From contig NZ_JAASQI010000008.1 in assembly GCF_011762225.1 (NCBI RefSeq), positions 170,435 to 234,434 of the forward strand: 64,000 nt of DNA. Reading direction: 5' to 3'. Source of the stretch: Pseudochelatococcus lubricantis (GTDB lineage Bacteria > Pseudomonadota > Alphaproteobacteria > Rhizobiales > Beijerinckiaceae). This document shows, one piece after another, positions 1 to 8,889 of the stretch. Made by a program: the position numbers and the translations under genes. The notes under the pieces were generated by a model. It worked only from the letters and a program-made list of their open reading frames with translations. It did not search any database and was not told the origin of the DNA. The number at the start of each line of letters is the position of its first letter. The first letter of the stretch is position 1.

Positions 1-934
1 GCGCCTGCAGGAGCCGGCGGATCTCCAGCTCGACAAAATGCGCCGCCTTGCGCCCGCCGGCCTTCGTGAGGCCGACGCCGTCGCCGTTGCGCAATTGTGC
101 CGTCTGCCCGCGGACATCAGGCCCGTTGGCGGTGAACTCCTTCTCATCGTTGGAAAATCCGGCCCAGATATCCACGAATACGCCGCCCGCCTTCAGCACC
201 TCCTCCCGGTAGAGCGCGTTGAGGGCGCTGGCGGCGTCGGAGTGCGCCTCGTTCTTCATCGGCGGCAGGCCGACCCAGATCAGCGGAAGGTCGCGGTCGG
301 CGAAGGTGCGAATCAGCGAATCGATGCGCCCGGACATCAGCTCCTTCCAGCGCGCCGACTCGAAGGGCACCTCGACCTCGCCGTCCATCAGGCTGCGCGG
401 CGGCTCGGCCCCGAGGAGCACAACGCCGACCGTTATGGGCTGCGGCGCCGGCATGCCCTCGCGGCTGTAATCGCGCATCAGGAAGGCCCAGTCGGGCAGG
501 GTGGCGCGCGTCAGGCTCGTCTCCGCGCCGGCGCGGCTGACAACGGCGATCTCGCGCGTGGTGGCGAACGCCTCCTGCAAGCCGCCGGCCAGCGCCTCAC
601 CGAGAGAATCGCCGATCACGGCGATGAACGTGTTCGCTTCCCGCTTCTGCTGCGCATCACGCACGATCACGGTCGCGGGGCGGGGTTTGCGCGGCACCTT
701 CCGCGCCTGCGCGGGCGCTGGCGGGCGGGTGGGCTTCTGCCTCACGCTACGGGCGGCAGGCGGCTGCGCAGGCTGCTGTTCCTTCTTGAAAATGCTGTCG
801 AGGAAGCGCGTCAGCGGGTCGGACGCAGCATGGAGCGGCGCCTGCGCCGCGCCCAGAACAAGGCCGACGCCTGTGATCGCCGCGATAATGCGCAGCAATC
901 CGCTCCCGGTTGATCCGTTTCGACGCGACGGCAT
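1..934 (-). CDS. DUF459 / SGNH-hydrolase-like exported protein (3' end beyond window)
   Basis: Reading the minus strand from an ATG at 932-934 gives an uninterrupted 311-codon frame that runs off the left edge, so the C-terminus is missing. Residues 12-37 form a signal peptide or membrane anchor, and 53-88 are a Pro/Arg/Lys-rich linker. An SGNH fold follows with block I IGDSLGEAL (Ser110) and a block V region reading GDGVGLTKAG (283-292). The family is DUF459, a periplasmic SGNH-like group often found beside mltB and galU in Hyphomicrobiales, as here. The position where SGNH enzymes carry the catalytic His (DxxH) is Gly287, so hydrolase activity is doubtful. Substrate unknown. Confidence 0.85.
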   Translation of the reverse strand, partial: MPSRRNGSTGSGLLRIIAAITGVGLVLGAAQAPLHAASDPLTRFLDSIFKKEQQPAQPPAARSVRQKPTRPPAPAQARKVPRKPRPATVIVRDAQQKREANTFIAVIGDSLGEALAGGLQEAFATTREIAVVSRAGAETSLTRATLPDWAFLMRDYSREGMPAPQPITVGVVLLGAEPPRSLMDGEVEVPFESARWKELMSGRIDSLIRTFADRDLPLIWVGLPPMKNEAHSDAASALNALYREEVLKAGGVFVDIWAGFSNDEKEFTANGPDVRGQTAQLRNGDGVGLTKAGGRKAAHFVELEIRRLLQA

Positions 935-1037
935 GATGCTTCACACGGAATGACAGGTCGCCGCTTGTCTTCGCGACAAGCGGCATGGGTTCATACCTTT
1001 GCATCATAGGGCAGAAACGGCGACGAGTCTCGCGTCG

Positions 1038-1089
1038 CCCGCGCGTTCGCGGGTCAGGGTAAACGCGGGGAAGGTCGCCGCCTTCCCGC
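1038..1089 (-). terminator. Hairpins downstream of mltB
   Basis: Two adjacent stem-loops lie just after the mltB stop. The first read on the minus strand pairs 1081-1089 (CCTTCCCGC) with 1065-1074, with one bulged G. The second is CCCGCG/CGCGGG at 1038-1053 with a CGTT loop. Neither has a long T tract. They sit in the 158-nt gap between mltB and the DUF459 gene and probably end or attenuate the mltB transcript. Confidence 0.5.
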
Positions 1090-1092
1090 TGC

Positions 1093-2454
1093 TTACAGCT
1101 CCCGCCGGAGGTGCGTCAGCAGCGTCTGGCTGGGATGGCCGTCCGGGATCAGGCCCTTGCGCTCCTGATAGGCGGTGATGGCGGCGCGCGTCTGGCTGCC
1201 GATGCGCCCGTCCGGTTCGCCGACCGAGAAGCCGAGGTTGGCGAGATAGCGTTGCAGATCCTCACGCTCGTCGCGGCTGAGGGGCTTTTCGTCGAGCGGC
1301 CAGGCGGCCTGCACGCCAGCGCCCCCGTGGATCATGTCGCCGAGCAGCGCCACGCCGAGCGCATAGGCGTCGGAGTTGTTGTAGCGCTTGATGACGTCGA
1401 AGTTCTTCGTGACGAGGAAGGCGGGACCGCGCGCGCCGGCGGGCAGGAAGATGCGCGCCTCGCCTGCGGCGGGCATCGTCCGCCCATCCATGCGCCGCAC
1501 GCCGGTGGCGGCGAAGGAGGCGAACGTACCGTTGCGGTGGCGATAGTCGTAGCCTGTCGGCAGCTTCACCTCGAAGCCCCATGGCAGCCCCGCGACCCAG
1601 CCGTGCTCCTTCAGGTAATTGCCGGTGGAGGCGAGCGCGTCGGGTACGGAACTCCAGATGTCGCGCCGCCCGTCGCCGGTGAAATCCACGGCGTAGCGCG
1701 TGAAGCTCGTCGGCATGAACTGGGTCTGGCCCATGGCGCCGGCCCATGAGCCGATCATCTTGTCGCGGGTGGTATGGCCCTCTTCCAAGATAGTGAGAGC
1801 GGTGACGAGTTCGTTGCGGAAGAAGGGGCCGCGATACTGCGCGTGCGCCAGTGTCGCCAGCGCCTCGACCACATAATAATTGCCCATCGTGGAGCCGAAG
1901 TTCGTCTCCATGCCCCACACGCCGGCGATCACCTTGCGGTCGACGCCGAATCGGCTCTCGACCGTGGCGAAGGTGTCGCGCCATTTTGTCGTTTGCTCGC
2001 GGCCGCGTTCGAGCCGTTGGGCGGAGGTGGCGGAGGCGAGGTATTCCCAGACCGGCTTGACGAATTCCGACTGCTTCTTCGTCAGTGCGATGATCTTGGG
2101 ATCGGGTGCGACGCCGGCAAGCGCGGCATCGAAAGTGCGCCGAGAGACACCGCGCGCAGCGGCTTCCGGCCACAAATCCCTGATGAAGGCGGAAAAGTTC
2201 GTCATATCGGGCTCGGACGACGCTTGCGCATAGGCCATGGCCGGGCTGGCGGGCCGGGGTGAAGAGGCAGGAATAGACGCGGTGGTGCCGTTGTCCACGG
2301 TGCCCGGCCAGTAATTGAAGGACGAGCAGGATGCGAGCAACGCGCTCGCCGCCAGAACGGCAAGCGCGGACCTTGCGGAAGCCGCACCGGCGTGAAGCCC
2401 GGAATGCCGCTTGCCGGAATACCACCTGCCGGGATGCTGTCTGCTCGCTGCCAT
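1093..2454 (-). CDS. mltB: Lytic murein transglycosylase, MltB family (lipoprotein)
   Basis: It cleaves the MurNAc-GlcNAc bond of peptidoglycan non-hydrolytically at the periplasmic face of the outer membrane. The N-terminus has a hydrophobic stretch ending in a lipobox-like LLASC. The SLT_2 catalytic core follows, with the catalytic Glu in GVWGMETNFG and the family motif SWAGAMGQTQFMPTSF. The last ~55 residues (LGFSVGEPDGRIGSQTRAAI) are a PG_binding_1 domain. The ATG at 2454 is preferred because AGAAGGG lies 6 nt upstream; an in-frame ATG at 2481 has no such site. It is divergent from galU and followed by the DUF459 gene. Confidence 0.93.
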   Translation of the reverse strand: MAASRQHPGRWYSGKRHSGLHAGAASARSALAVLAASALLASCSSFNYWPGTVDNGTTASIPASSPRPASPAMAYAQASSEPDMTNFSAFIRDLWPEAAARGVSRRTFDAALAGVAPDPKIIALTKKQSEFVKPVWEYLASATSAQRLERGREQTTKWRDTFATVESRFGVDRKVIAGVWGMETNFGSTMGNYYVVEALATLAHAQYRGPFFRNELVTALTILEEGHTTRDKMIGSWAGAMGQTQFMPTSFTRYAVDFTGDGRRDIWSSVPDALASTGNYLKEHGWVAGLPWGFEVKLPTGYDYRHRNGTFASFAATGVRRMDGRTMPAAGEARIFLPAGARGPAFLVTKNFDVIKRYNNSDAYALGVALLGDMIHGGAGVQAAWPLDEKPLSRDEREDLQRYLANLGFSVGEPDGRIGSQTRAAITAYQERKGLIPDGHPSQTLLTHLRREL

Positions 2455-2758
2455 CGGTCGCCCTTCTTGCGGTCGCGCCATCTGCTTCGTCTGGTTTCCG
2501 GAAACGGAAAGCCGGTGCGACTGTTCACCAAGCTGGTAAAAACCCCAACAACGATGCGCCCATATGGTTTAGAAACCGTTGAGACGACGTGACGGCATGT
2601 AGCGAGAAGGACGCTAATTCAGCGCTTTGCCCTATTCCTGTCGCGATGATACATCACGTCATAATAAGCGGCGGCTGGCACGCCGTTTCCAGCGGTGGGG
2701 CGCGTCAGGGGTGGCGCGGACTGCCGGCCCACAACTCACCCCACCTGTTGAAACGGAC
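2455..2758. other. Divergent mltB/galU intergenic region
   Basis: About 300 nt separate two divergent starts and must hold both promoters. The stretch 2560-2690 is less GC-rich than its surroundings. I could not find a convincing -35/-10 pair or operator, and the short open frames through it have no family resemblance. Confidence 0.5.
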
Positions 2759-3634
2759 ATGAACAAACCCATTCGCAAGGCTGTGTTTCCCGTGGCGGGA
2801 CTTGGTACGCGCTTCCTTCCCGCGACCAAGGCAATGCCCAAGGAAATGCTGACTGTCGTCGACCGGCCCGTGATCCAGCATGTGGTGGATGAGGCGCGCG
2901 CTGCCGGTATCGAGCATTTCGTGTTCGTCACGGGGCGCAACAAGGGCGTGATTGAGGACCACTTCGACAACCAGTTCGAACTTGAGCGCACGCTTCTCGA
3001 ACGCGGCAAGAAGCGCGAGCTGGAAGCGTTGCTGCACGATCTGCCCGGCCCCGGCCAGACGAGCTTCACGCGCCAGCAGGGGCCGCTCGGCCTCGGCCAT
3101 GCGGTGTGGTGCGCGCGCGACATCGTGGGCGACGAGCCGTTCGCCCTGCTCCTCCCTGACATGCTGCATCATGCCGAGACGCCCTGCCTCAGCGAGATGA
3201 TCGATGCCTACGCCAACCACGGCGGCAACATCATCGGCGTTTACGAGGTGCCGGCCGACCAGGCGCATCAGTACGGCATCGTCGACGTTGCCGATGCCGG
3301 CGCCAAGGTCTCGCCGATCAGAGCCATGGTCGAGAAGCCCGCAAAGGGCACCGCGCCCTCCAACCTCGCCATCTCCGGGCGCTACATCCTGCAGCCCGAA
3401 ATTTTCGACATCCTCGCGAAACAGGAGCGGGGGGCCGGCGGCGAGATCCAGCTCACCGACGCCATGATCACGCTTGCGACGTCGCAGCCCTTCTTCGCGA
3501 CGCGCTTCGACGGCGAGATCTACGATTGCGGTTCCAAGATCGGCTTCCTCGCCGCCAACGTCGCCTACGCGCTGGCGCGCGACGACCTCGCGCCCGACTT
3601 CCGCATTGCCCTGAACGCCCTGCTCAGGCAGTGA
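2759..3634 (+). CDS. galU: UTP--glucose-1-phosphate uridylyltransferase
   Basis: It makes UDP-glucose from UTP and glucose-1-phosphate in the cytoplasm, feeding exopolysaccharide, lipopolysaccharide and glucan synthesis. The protein is 291 residues, normal for GalU. The nucleotide-binding signature [17 protein letters not shown] is close to the N-terminus, with the VEKP motif mid-protein and DCGSKIGF near the C-terminus. The frame is open upstream to 2627, but the ATG at 2759 matches the family N-terminus ([14 protein letters not shown]). Confidence 0.96.
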   Translation: MNKPIRKAVFPVAGLGTRFLPATKAMPKEMLTVVDRPVIQHVVDEARAAGIEHFVFVTGRNKGVIEDHFDNQFELERTLLERGKKRELEALLHDLPGPGQTSFTRQQGPLGLGHAVWCARDIVGDEPFALLLPDMLHHAETPCLSEMIDAYANHGGNIIGVYEVPADQAHQYGIVDVADAGAKVSPIRAMVEKPAKGTAPSNLAISGRYILQPEIFDILAKQERGAGGEIQLTDAMITLATSQPFFATRFDGEIYDCGSKIGFLAANVAYALARDDLAPDFRIALNALLRQ

Positions 3635-3721
3635 ACGGCGCCGATCGCGCCTGAACCCTCGCCGCCCGCGCCTTTCGCGCGCGTGCGGCGCGAGGCCGTT
3701 TGAAAACCGGGGAGTAATGCG

Positions 3722-4723
3722 ATGAATCTGCCGTCGTCCCAGACCGTTATCGGTATCAGCGAACCCGGCGAGCCGGATGTCCTGCGTCCGGAAACGCGCC
3801 CGGTGCCGCGCCCGGCGGCGGGGGAGGTGCTGGTGCGGGTGCATGCGGCTGGCGTCAACCGGCCGGATGTGGTGCAGCGGCAGGGCCATTATCCGCCGCC
3901 GCCCGGCGCCTCCGACATCCCCGGCCTCGAAATCGCCGGCGAGGTTGTGGCCGCGGGCGAGGGCGCGGACGTACCCGCGCCGGGCAGCCGCGTGACGGCG
4001 CTGGTGACGGGCGGCGGCTACGCCGAATATTGCCTGGCCGACGCCGCGCTCGCGCTGCCGGTTCCCGACGGCCTCGACTTCGTCACGGCGGCGGCCGTTC
4101 CGGAAACCTATTTCACCGTGTGGTCGAACGTTTTCGACAGGGGTGCGCTGAAACCGGGCGAGACGCTGCTCGTGCACGGCGGCACGTCCGGCATCGGCAC
4201 CACCGCGATCCAGCTCGGCAAGGCGTTCGGCGCGCGGGTGCTGACGACGGCGGGCTCGGCGGAAAAATGCGCCGCCTGCATGCGGCTGGGCGCGGACGCC
4301 GCCATCAACTATCGCGAGGAGGATTTCGTCGCGGCGGTAAAGGCGGCGACGGCCGGGCGCGGCGCCGATGTGATTCTCGACATGGTCGGCGGCAGCTACA
4401 TCCCGCGCAACTATCAAGCGGCGGCGCAGGACGGGCGTATCGTGCAGATCGCGTTCATGCAGGGATCGAAGGTCGAGGTCGATTTCATGCGGCTGATGCT
4501 GAAACGGCTCACGCACACCGGCTCCACCCTCCGCAGCCGGCCGCTGGACGAGAAGGCGTCAATCGCCCTCTCCCTGCGGCAGCACGTATGGCCGCTGCTG
4601 GCCGAAGGACGCTGCTTGCCCGTGGTCCACAAGACCTTCCCGCTGACGGAGGCCGCCGCCGCGCATGCCCTGATGGAAACGGGCGAGCATATCGGCAAGA
4701 TCGTGCTGCGGGTCGCCGGGTGA
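3722..4723 (+). CDS. Zinc-independent NAD(P)H quinone oxidoreductase, PIG3/QOR family
   Basis: This is a medium-chain dehydrogenase/reductase of 333 residues that lacks structural or catalytic zinc ligands and carries the quinone-oxidoreductase layout. The N-terminal GroES-like domain contains AGVNRPDVVQRQGHYPPPPG, typical of the PIG3 subgroup. The Rossmann domain has HGGTSGIGTTAIQLG. It probably reduces quinones or enones with NADPH. The ATG has GGGGAG about 8 nt upstream. It follows galU by 87 nt and converges on accA with only 7 nt between stops. The physiological substrate cannot be read from sequence. Confidence 0.9.
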   Translation: MNLPSSQTVIGISEPGEPDVLRPETRPVPRPAAGEVLVRVHAAGVNRPDVVQRQGHYPPPPGASDIPGLEIAGEVVAAGEGADVPAPGSRVTALVTGGGYAEYCLADAALALPVPDGLDFVTAAAVPETYFTVWSNVFDRGALKPGETLLVHGGTSGIGTTAIQLGKAFGARVLTTAGSAEKCAACMRLGADAAINYREEDFVAAVKAATAGRGADVILDMVGGSYIPRNYQAAAQDGRIVQIAFMQGSKVEVDFMRLMLKRLTHTGSTLRSRPLDEKASIALSLRQHVWPLLAEGRCLPVVHKTFPLTEAAAAHALMETGEHIGKIVLRVAG

Positions 4724-4730
4724 GGCTGTA

Positions 4731-5684
4731 TTACAGCTTGCTGCCGATGGCCAGGAACTTGTCGGCGCGCGCGCGTTTCACGTCGTCCGCGGACAGCCCC
4801 GCCAGCTCCTGAAGGGAGGCGGCGATGGCGTCGCCCGTCGCGTTGATGGCGGCGTCGGGGTCGCGATGCGCACCGCCGGCGGGTTCGGGGACGATGGCGT
4901 CGATGATCTGGAAACGCAGCAGATCCTGCGCCGTGATCTTCATGGCGGTCGCTGCGTCCTGCGCCCGTGTGGGGTCGCGCCACAGGATGGACGCCGCGCC
5001 TTCCGGCGAGATCACCGAATAGATGGCGTGCTCCAGCATCAGCACGCGGTTGGCGGTGGCGAGCGCGATGGCGCCGCCCGATCCGCCTTCGCCGATGACT
5101 ATCGAGACGTTGGGCGTGGGCAGAAGCAGGCATGCGTCCGTGGAACGGGCGATGGCCTCGGCCTGGCCGCGCTCCTCCGCGCCGATGCCGGGATAGGCGC
5201 CCGCCGTATCGACGAAGGTAATGACCGGCAGATCGAACCGCCCGGCGAGTTCCATCAGCCGCACGGCCTTGCGGTATCCCTCCGGCCGCGCCATGCCGAA
5301 ATTGTGCCGGATGCGCGTTTCGGTCGACGAGCCCTTTTCCTGCCCGATGATGCAGACACTCTCGCCCCGAAACCGGCCGAGCCCGCCGACGATCGCCTGA
5401 TCCTCGCCGAACTTGCGGTCGCCGGCGAGCGGCGTGAAATCGGTGATCAGTGCCGAACAGTAGTCGACGAAATGCGGCCGCTGCGGATGGCGGGCCACCA
5501 GCGTCTTCTGCCAGGGGGTGAGGGAGGCGTAGACATCGTTGAGCGCCTTGCGCGCCTTGGCCTCCATATGCGCGATCTCGTCGCCGATGGCGACCGCGCT
5601 GCCCGAATCGGCCAAGGCCCTCAGCTCCTCGATCTTCGCTTCGAGTTCGGCGACGGGTTTTTCAAAGTCGAGATAGCTGCGCAT
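4731..5684 (-). CDS. accA: Acetyl-CoA carboxylase carboxyltransferase subunit alpha
   Basis: AccA pairs with AccD to transfer carboxyl from carboxybiotin to acetyl-CoA, the first committed step of fatty acid synthesis. The 317-residue protein begins MRSYLDFEKPVAELEAKIEE, the usual helical N-terminus. It contains the carboxyltransferase motifs PGIGAEERGQ and GEGGSGGAIALATANRVLML, followed by SVISPEGAASILW. It is a single gene flanked by a convergent quinone reductase and a 172-nt gap with no recognisable feature. Nothing is unusual. Confidence 0.97.
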   Translation of the reverse strand: MRSYLDFEKPVAELEAKIEELRALADSGSAVAIGDEIAHMEAKARKALNDVYASLTPWQKTLVARHPQRPHFVDYCSALITDFTPLAGDRKFGEDQAIVGGLGRFRGESVCIIGQEKGSSTETRIRHNFGMARPEGYRKAVRLMELAGRFDLPVITFVDTAGAYPGIGAEERGQAEAIARSTDACLLLPTPNVSIVIGEGGSGGAIALATANRVLMLEHAIYSVISPEGAASILWRDPTRAQDAATAMKITAQDLLRFQIIDAIVPEPAGGAHRDPDAAINATGDAIAASLQELAGLSADDVKRARADKFLAIGSKL

Positions 5685-5856
5685 CGGTTAGCCAGTCGTT
5701 GCCTCGTGAACGCCGCGGACGCACGCTCTGGCGAACCGCGCCGGAGCGCTTCCCGATCGGAATCCGCTCCAGGAAAGAATCGGGAGGCGCCTGCCGGACG
5801 GGCCGTCCGGCAAACGCTCTTGTGTGCGCGGAACTTGGCGTCCGCGCGTCTTCAAG

Positions 5857-6645
5857 TCAAGGGCGGCGATGGAGCCCTTGCCGCGTCTCCCGCGTCTGTG
5901 CGGGCCGGGGGATCGTCAGGTGCACGGAAGACGCGGGCGCGAAAACCGGTGCCATGCGTGCGGATTTGCGCGTCGCCCGCAGCGGGATCGGCCGGTAGAG
6001 TTGTTTGACCGCCTCCATCACGTGCACCCCGGCGAACGGCAGCGACAGGCCCGCGCCGATGCGCTCCCACGCCACGGCGGAGCGCAAGGCCAGGCGGCGC
6101 GGCACGGGCGGAATGTAGAGTGCCTCCCCCCACGTCTCCGCGGAGAACAGGCTCGCCTGCATCAGGCGGGCGAGCTGCGAGCGGCTGAAGGGCTGGCCCT
6201 GCCCGAAAGGCGTGGTGTCCATGCGTGTCCACAGGCCGCGCCGGTTGGGAACGATGACGATCACCCGGCCTCCAGGCGTCAGGACGCGCCAGATTTCCTC
6301 CATCAGCGCCTGCGGGGAATCCGTGGTTTCCAGCGCATGCGCCAGAATGACGCGATCGACGCTGCCGATCTGCAGTGGCAGCGACGTCTTGTCGACGAGC
6401 GCCGTCGCGTTGGGGCCGTGGCGGGGCCAGTGCATGACGCCCTGTGCCGCCGGCATGAAGGCAAGGAGCCGGTCCGCGCTGCTGCGGTAGGCCGAGAGGT
6501 AGGGCGTGGCGTAGCCGAAGCCGAGCACTGTATGGCCGCGCGCATCCGGCCATATCCGCTCGACAGCCTTCTTCACAAGCCGGCGCGCGACTGTGCCGAG
6601 CGGGCTCGCGTAGAAATCTCTCAGTTCGACGATGTCCACATCCAT
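5857..6645 (-). CDS. Class I SAM-dependent methyltransferase (substrate unknown)
   Basis: The 262-residue protein has a Methyltransf_11-like core. A Gly-containing motif I variant (VLGFGYATPYL) is followed by DRVILAHALETTDSPQ at the position of motifs II-III and EIWRVLTPGGRVIVIVPNR at post III. The C-terminal ~90 residues are basic and poorly conserved in appearance. It is divergent from gloB across 139 nt, a neighbourhood common in alphaproteobacteria. No substrate can be assigned; a role linked to gloB is only suggested by position. Confidence 0.85.
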   Translation of the reverse strand: MDVDIVELRDFYASPLGTVARRLVKKAVERIWPDARGHTVLGFGYATPYLSAYRSSADRLLAFMPAAQGVMHWPRHGPNATALVDKTSLPLQIGSVDRVILAHALETTDSPQALMEEIWRVLTPGGRVIVIVPNRRGLWTRMDTTPFGQGQPFSRSQLARLMQASLFSAETWGEALYIPPVPRRLALRSAVAWERIGAGLSLPFAGVHVMEAVKQLYRPIPLRATRKSARMAPVFAPASSVHLTIPRPAQTRETRQGLHRRP

Positions 6646-6784
6646 GACCGATACAGCTTTAGACCATTTCCAGCGCCAGATGTAGTCTTGTATTATAAAG
6701 CGTAAATATCACGGGTGTGCGGGCGCCGGGAGAAAGATCGGCGGGCGGCTGCCGCTTTTCATACGGAACGGAGGCACTGGCACG

Positions 6785-7555
6785 ATGACGGCTGAAACGC
6801 ATGTATTCCTGGCCCGCACCGACAACATCGGTGTGCTGCTGCACGATCCGCAGACCGGCGCAACCGCCGCCATCGATGCGCCCGAGGAGGCCGCTGTCGT
6901 CGATGCGCTGGCGCGCACCGGCTGGCAGCTCACCGATATCCTCGTCACACACAAGCATGCCGATCATATCGACGGCATCCTGCCTCTGAAGCAACGCTTC
7001 CCCGCCGTCCGCGTCACCGCGCCCGCGCTGGAGCGGGACGCGATCCCGGCCGTCGACGCGACGGTGGGGGAGGGCGACAGCGTGCCGGTCGGCTCCCTGA
7101 CGGCGCAGGTCATCGCCACGCCCGGTCACACGCGCGGCCATGTCGCCTACTGGTTCGCGCAGGACAGGGCGCTGTTCGCGGGTGATACGCTGTTTTCGCT
7201 TGGCTGCGGCCGTCTCTTCGAAGCCGACGCGGCAACGATGTGGGCGTCGCTCGAAAAGCTGCGGGCGCTGCCGGACGATACGCGCCTGTTCTGCGGGCAC
7301 GAATATACGCTGTCGAACGCCCGTTTCGCGCTCGCCGTCGATCCGGACAATCCTGCGTTGCAGGTGCGCGCCGCCGCCGTCGAAGCCGCCCGCCGCGAGG
7401 GGCGGTTGACCGTTCCTTCCCTCCTTGGCGGCGAGAAGGTGCAGAATCCGTTCCTGCGCGCCGACGACGCGGCCTTCGCCGCCCGACTGGGGCTTGCGGG
7501 ACAGGCACCGGCGCAGGTCTTCGCCGAACTGCGGGCCCGCAAGGACAGGGCATGA
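6785..7555 (+). CDS. gloB: Hydroxyacylglutathione hydrolase (glyoxalase II)
   Basis: It hydrolyses S-D-lactoylglutathione to D-lactate and glutathione, the second step of methylglyoxal detoxification. The 256-residue protein starts with the metallo-beta-lactamase fold, including the binuclear metal motif THKHADH, then TPGHTRGH and LFAGDTLFSLGCGRLFE. The C-terminal substrate domain has FCGHEYTLSNARFA and NPFLRA. The ATG has GGAGG about 11 nt upstream. It converges on phbB. Confidence 0.95.
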   Translation: MTAETHVFLARTDNIGVLLHDPQTGATAAIDAPEEAAVVDALARTGWQLTDILVTHKHADHIDGILPLKQRFPAVRVTAPALERDAIPAVDATVGEGDSVPVGSLTAQVIATPGHTRGHVAYWFAQDRALFAGDTLFSLGCGRLFEADAATMWASLEKLRALPDDTRLFCGHEYTLSNARFALAVDPDNPALQVRAAAVEAARREGRLTVPSLLGGEKVQNPFLRADDAAFAARLGLAGQAPAQVFAELRARKDRA

Positions 7556-7567
7556 GCAGCAGACAAA

Positions 7568-7590
7568 GCCCCGGGGAAACTCCCCGGGGC
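7568..7590 (-). terminator. Hairpin between gloB and phbB
   Basis: A perfect 9-bp stem GCCCCGGGG (7568-7576) pairs with CCCCGGGGC (7582-7590) across a 5-nt loop. On the minus strand it is followed by TTTGTCT, so it suits the phbB transcript best. It could also act for gloB, whose stop is 13 nt away. Confidence 0.75.
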
Positions 7591-7626
7591 AATCGTGAAA
7601 CGTAGTGAAGGGCCTGTAAAGGCCGC

Positions 7627-8355
7627 TCAGCCGTTGGCGATGTACTGGGCGCCGTTGACGGTGAGCACCGATCCGTTGAAGAAGCTCGCCTTCTCGGAGG
7701 CGAGGAACGACACCGTGGCGGCAATTTCGTCGGCCCGACCGAGACGGCCAGTCGGGATGGTGGCGATGATCTTCTTCAGCACGTCCTCCGGCACGGCGGC
7801 GACCATCTCGGTGTCGATGTAGCCGGGCGCGATGACATTGGCGGTTATGCCCTTGGAGGCGTTCTCTTGCGCCAGCGCCTTGGTGAAGCCGATGATGCCG
7901 GCCTTGGCGGCCGAATAGTTCGTCTGCCCCGCCTGGCCCTTCTGGCCGTTGATCGACGAGATGTTGATGATGCGGCCCCAGCCGCGCGCCCGCAGGCCCT
8001 CGATCACCGGACGGGTGACGTTGAACACTGAATCGAGGTTGGTGCGCAGCACCTGCGACCACTGTTCATACGACAGGCGGTGGAACGTGGCGTCGCGCGT
8101 GATGCCGGCGTTGTTGACCACGATGTCGATGGGGCCGTGCTCCGCCTCGATCTTGGCGATGCCTTCCGCCGACGAAACCGGATCGGCGACGTCGAACTTG
8201 ATGACCGGAATGCCAGTTTCGGCGTTAAACTTGGCCGCGGCCTCTTCGTTGCCTGCGTAATTGGCGACGACCTTGTGTCCGTCCGCCGCCAGTGCCTTGG
8301 AGATCGCCGCGCCGATGCCGCGCGTACCCCCGGTTACTATCGCTACCCGTGCCAT
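7627..8355 (-). CDS. phbB: Acetoacetyl-CoA reductase
   Basis: It reduces acetoacetyl-CoA to (R)-3-hydroxybutyryl-CoA with NADPH, the monomer step of polyhydroxybutyrate synthesis. The 242-residue short-chain dehydrogenase has the cofactor motif GGTRGIGAAIS near the N-terminus, NNAGITRDATFHRL, the catalytic Ser in INISSINGQKGQ and the YSAAKAG Tyr/Lys pair. AAAGGGA lies about 6 nt before the ATG. It is downstream of phaA on the same strand but separated by 534 nt with a hairpin, so it probably has its own promoter. Confidence 0.96.
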   Translation of the reverse strand: MARVAIVTGGTRGIGAAISKALAADGHKVVANYAGNEEAAAKFNAETGIPVIKFDVADPVSSAEGIAKIEAEHGPIDIVVNNAGITRDATFHRLSYEQWSQVLRTNLDSVFNVTRPVIEGLRARGWGRIINISSINGQKGQAGQTNYSAAKAGIIGFTKALAQENASKGITANVIAPGYIDTEMVAAVPEDVLKKIIATIPTGRLGRADEIAATVSFLASEKASFFNGSVLTVNGAQYIANG

Positions 8356-8776
8356 GGTGATCCCTTTTCTTTTTTTGTGTGTGAGGCGGCACAGGTATTG
8401 TTGCTGAGGAGACCGATGCCGCCCGAAAGTTCTGCCAAGATCGCAGCTGTGGAGCCCTGATTCAGAACATTGTCAGGATATTACGAAACTTTAGCATTGT
8501 CTCCCGCTCAATCATTATTATGGATCAATTTTTTAGACTTGTTTCTATTGCGACTATTCAGGCGGAAGACAGAAAACGTTTACTCAAACCGAAATGCGCG
8601 CTCAGCCGGGGATAGCCGCCGGAACGCCGCGGAAAACTGCGTCATGCCAAGGCTCCCGATCCCCGGCCGCTCCGCGCAGGCTTGGCTCAAGCGCCGCACG
8701 GGCCAGTCCGATTTCCGATGAGTCGCGCCCGCCGGGAATCGGTCTTATGCTGTGGCCGCGAAATCATGTGCGCCAA

Positions 8777-8810
8777 GCGGACCGCCCCTTCGAGCGGACC
8801 GCCCCTTCGA
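8777..8810. repeat. Exact 17-bp tandem duplication
   Basis: The unit GCGGACCGCCCCTTCGA occurs twice in perfect tandem (8777-8793 and 8794-8810), 80 nt past the phaA stop and inside non-coding sequence. It could be a recent slippage event or a paired protein-binding site. Confidence 0.9.
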
Positions 8811-8853
8811 AAAGTGCCGATCCGCTTCATCTTCCCGTCTCTTATCGCTGCCA

Positions 8854-8880
8854 GGGGAGAAGCGTCTCACGCCTCTCCCC
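8854..8880 (-). terminator. Long hairpin after phaA
   Basis: GGGGAGA (8854-8860) pairs with TCTCCCC (8874-8880), and the inner arms GCGT/ACGC extend the stem across one A/C mismatch to a CTC loop. It starts 10 nt beyond the phaA stop on the minus strand. No T tract follows, so termination efficiency is uncertain. Confidence 0.65.
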
Positions 8881-8889
8881 AAACCGGCT

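Larger units (their letters stand above)
8356..8889. other. phaA-phbB intergenic region with AT-rich island
   Basis: No gene is recognised in this 534-nt gap. Positions 8461-8600 are clearly more AT-rich than the flanks and are the likely phbB promoter zone on the minus strand, though no clean -35/-10 pair stands out. A 17-bp tandem duplication (8777-8810) and the phaA hairpin (8854-8880) lie at the right end. A short plus-strand frame at 8470-8721 has no family resemblance. Confidence 0.55.

Noticed and set aside
8470..8721. Short plus-strand frame in the phaA-phbB gap
   Set aside because: It starts in an AT-rich promoter-like zone, has no Shine-Dalgarno sequence and no recognisable sequence pattern.
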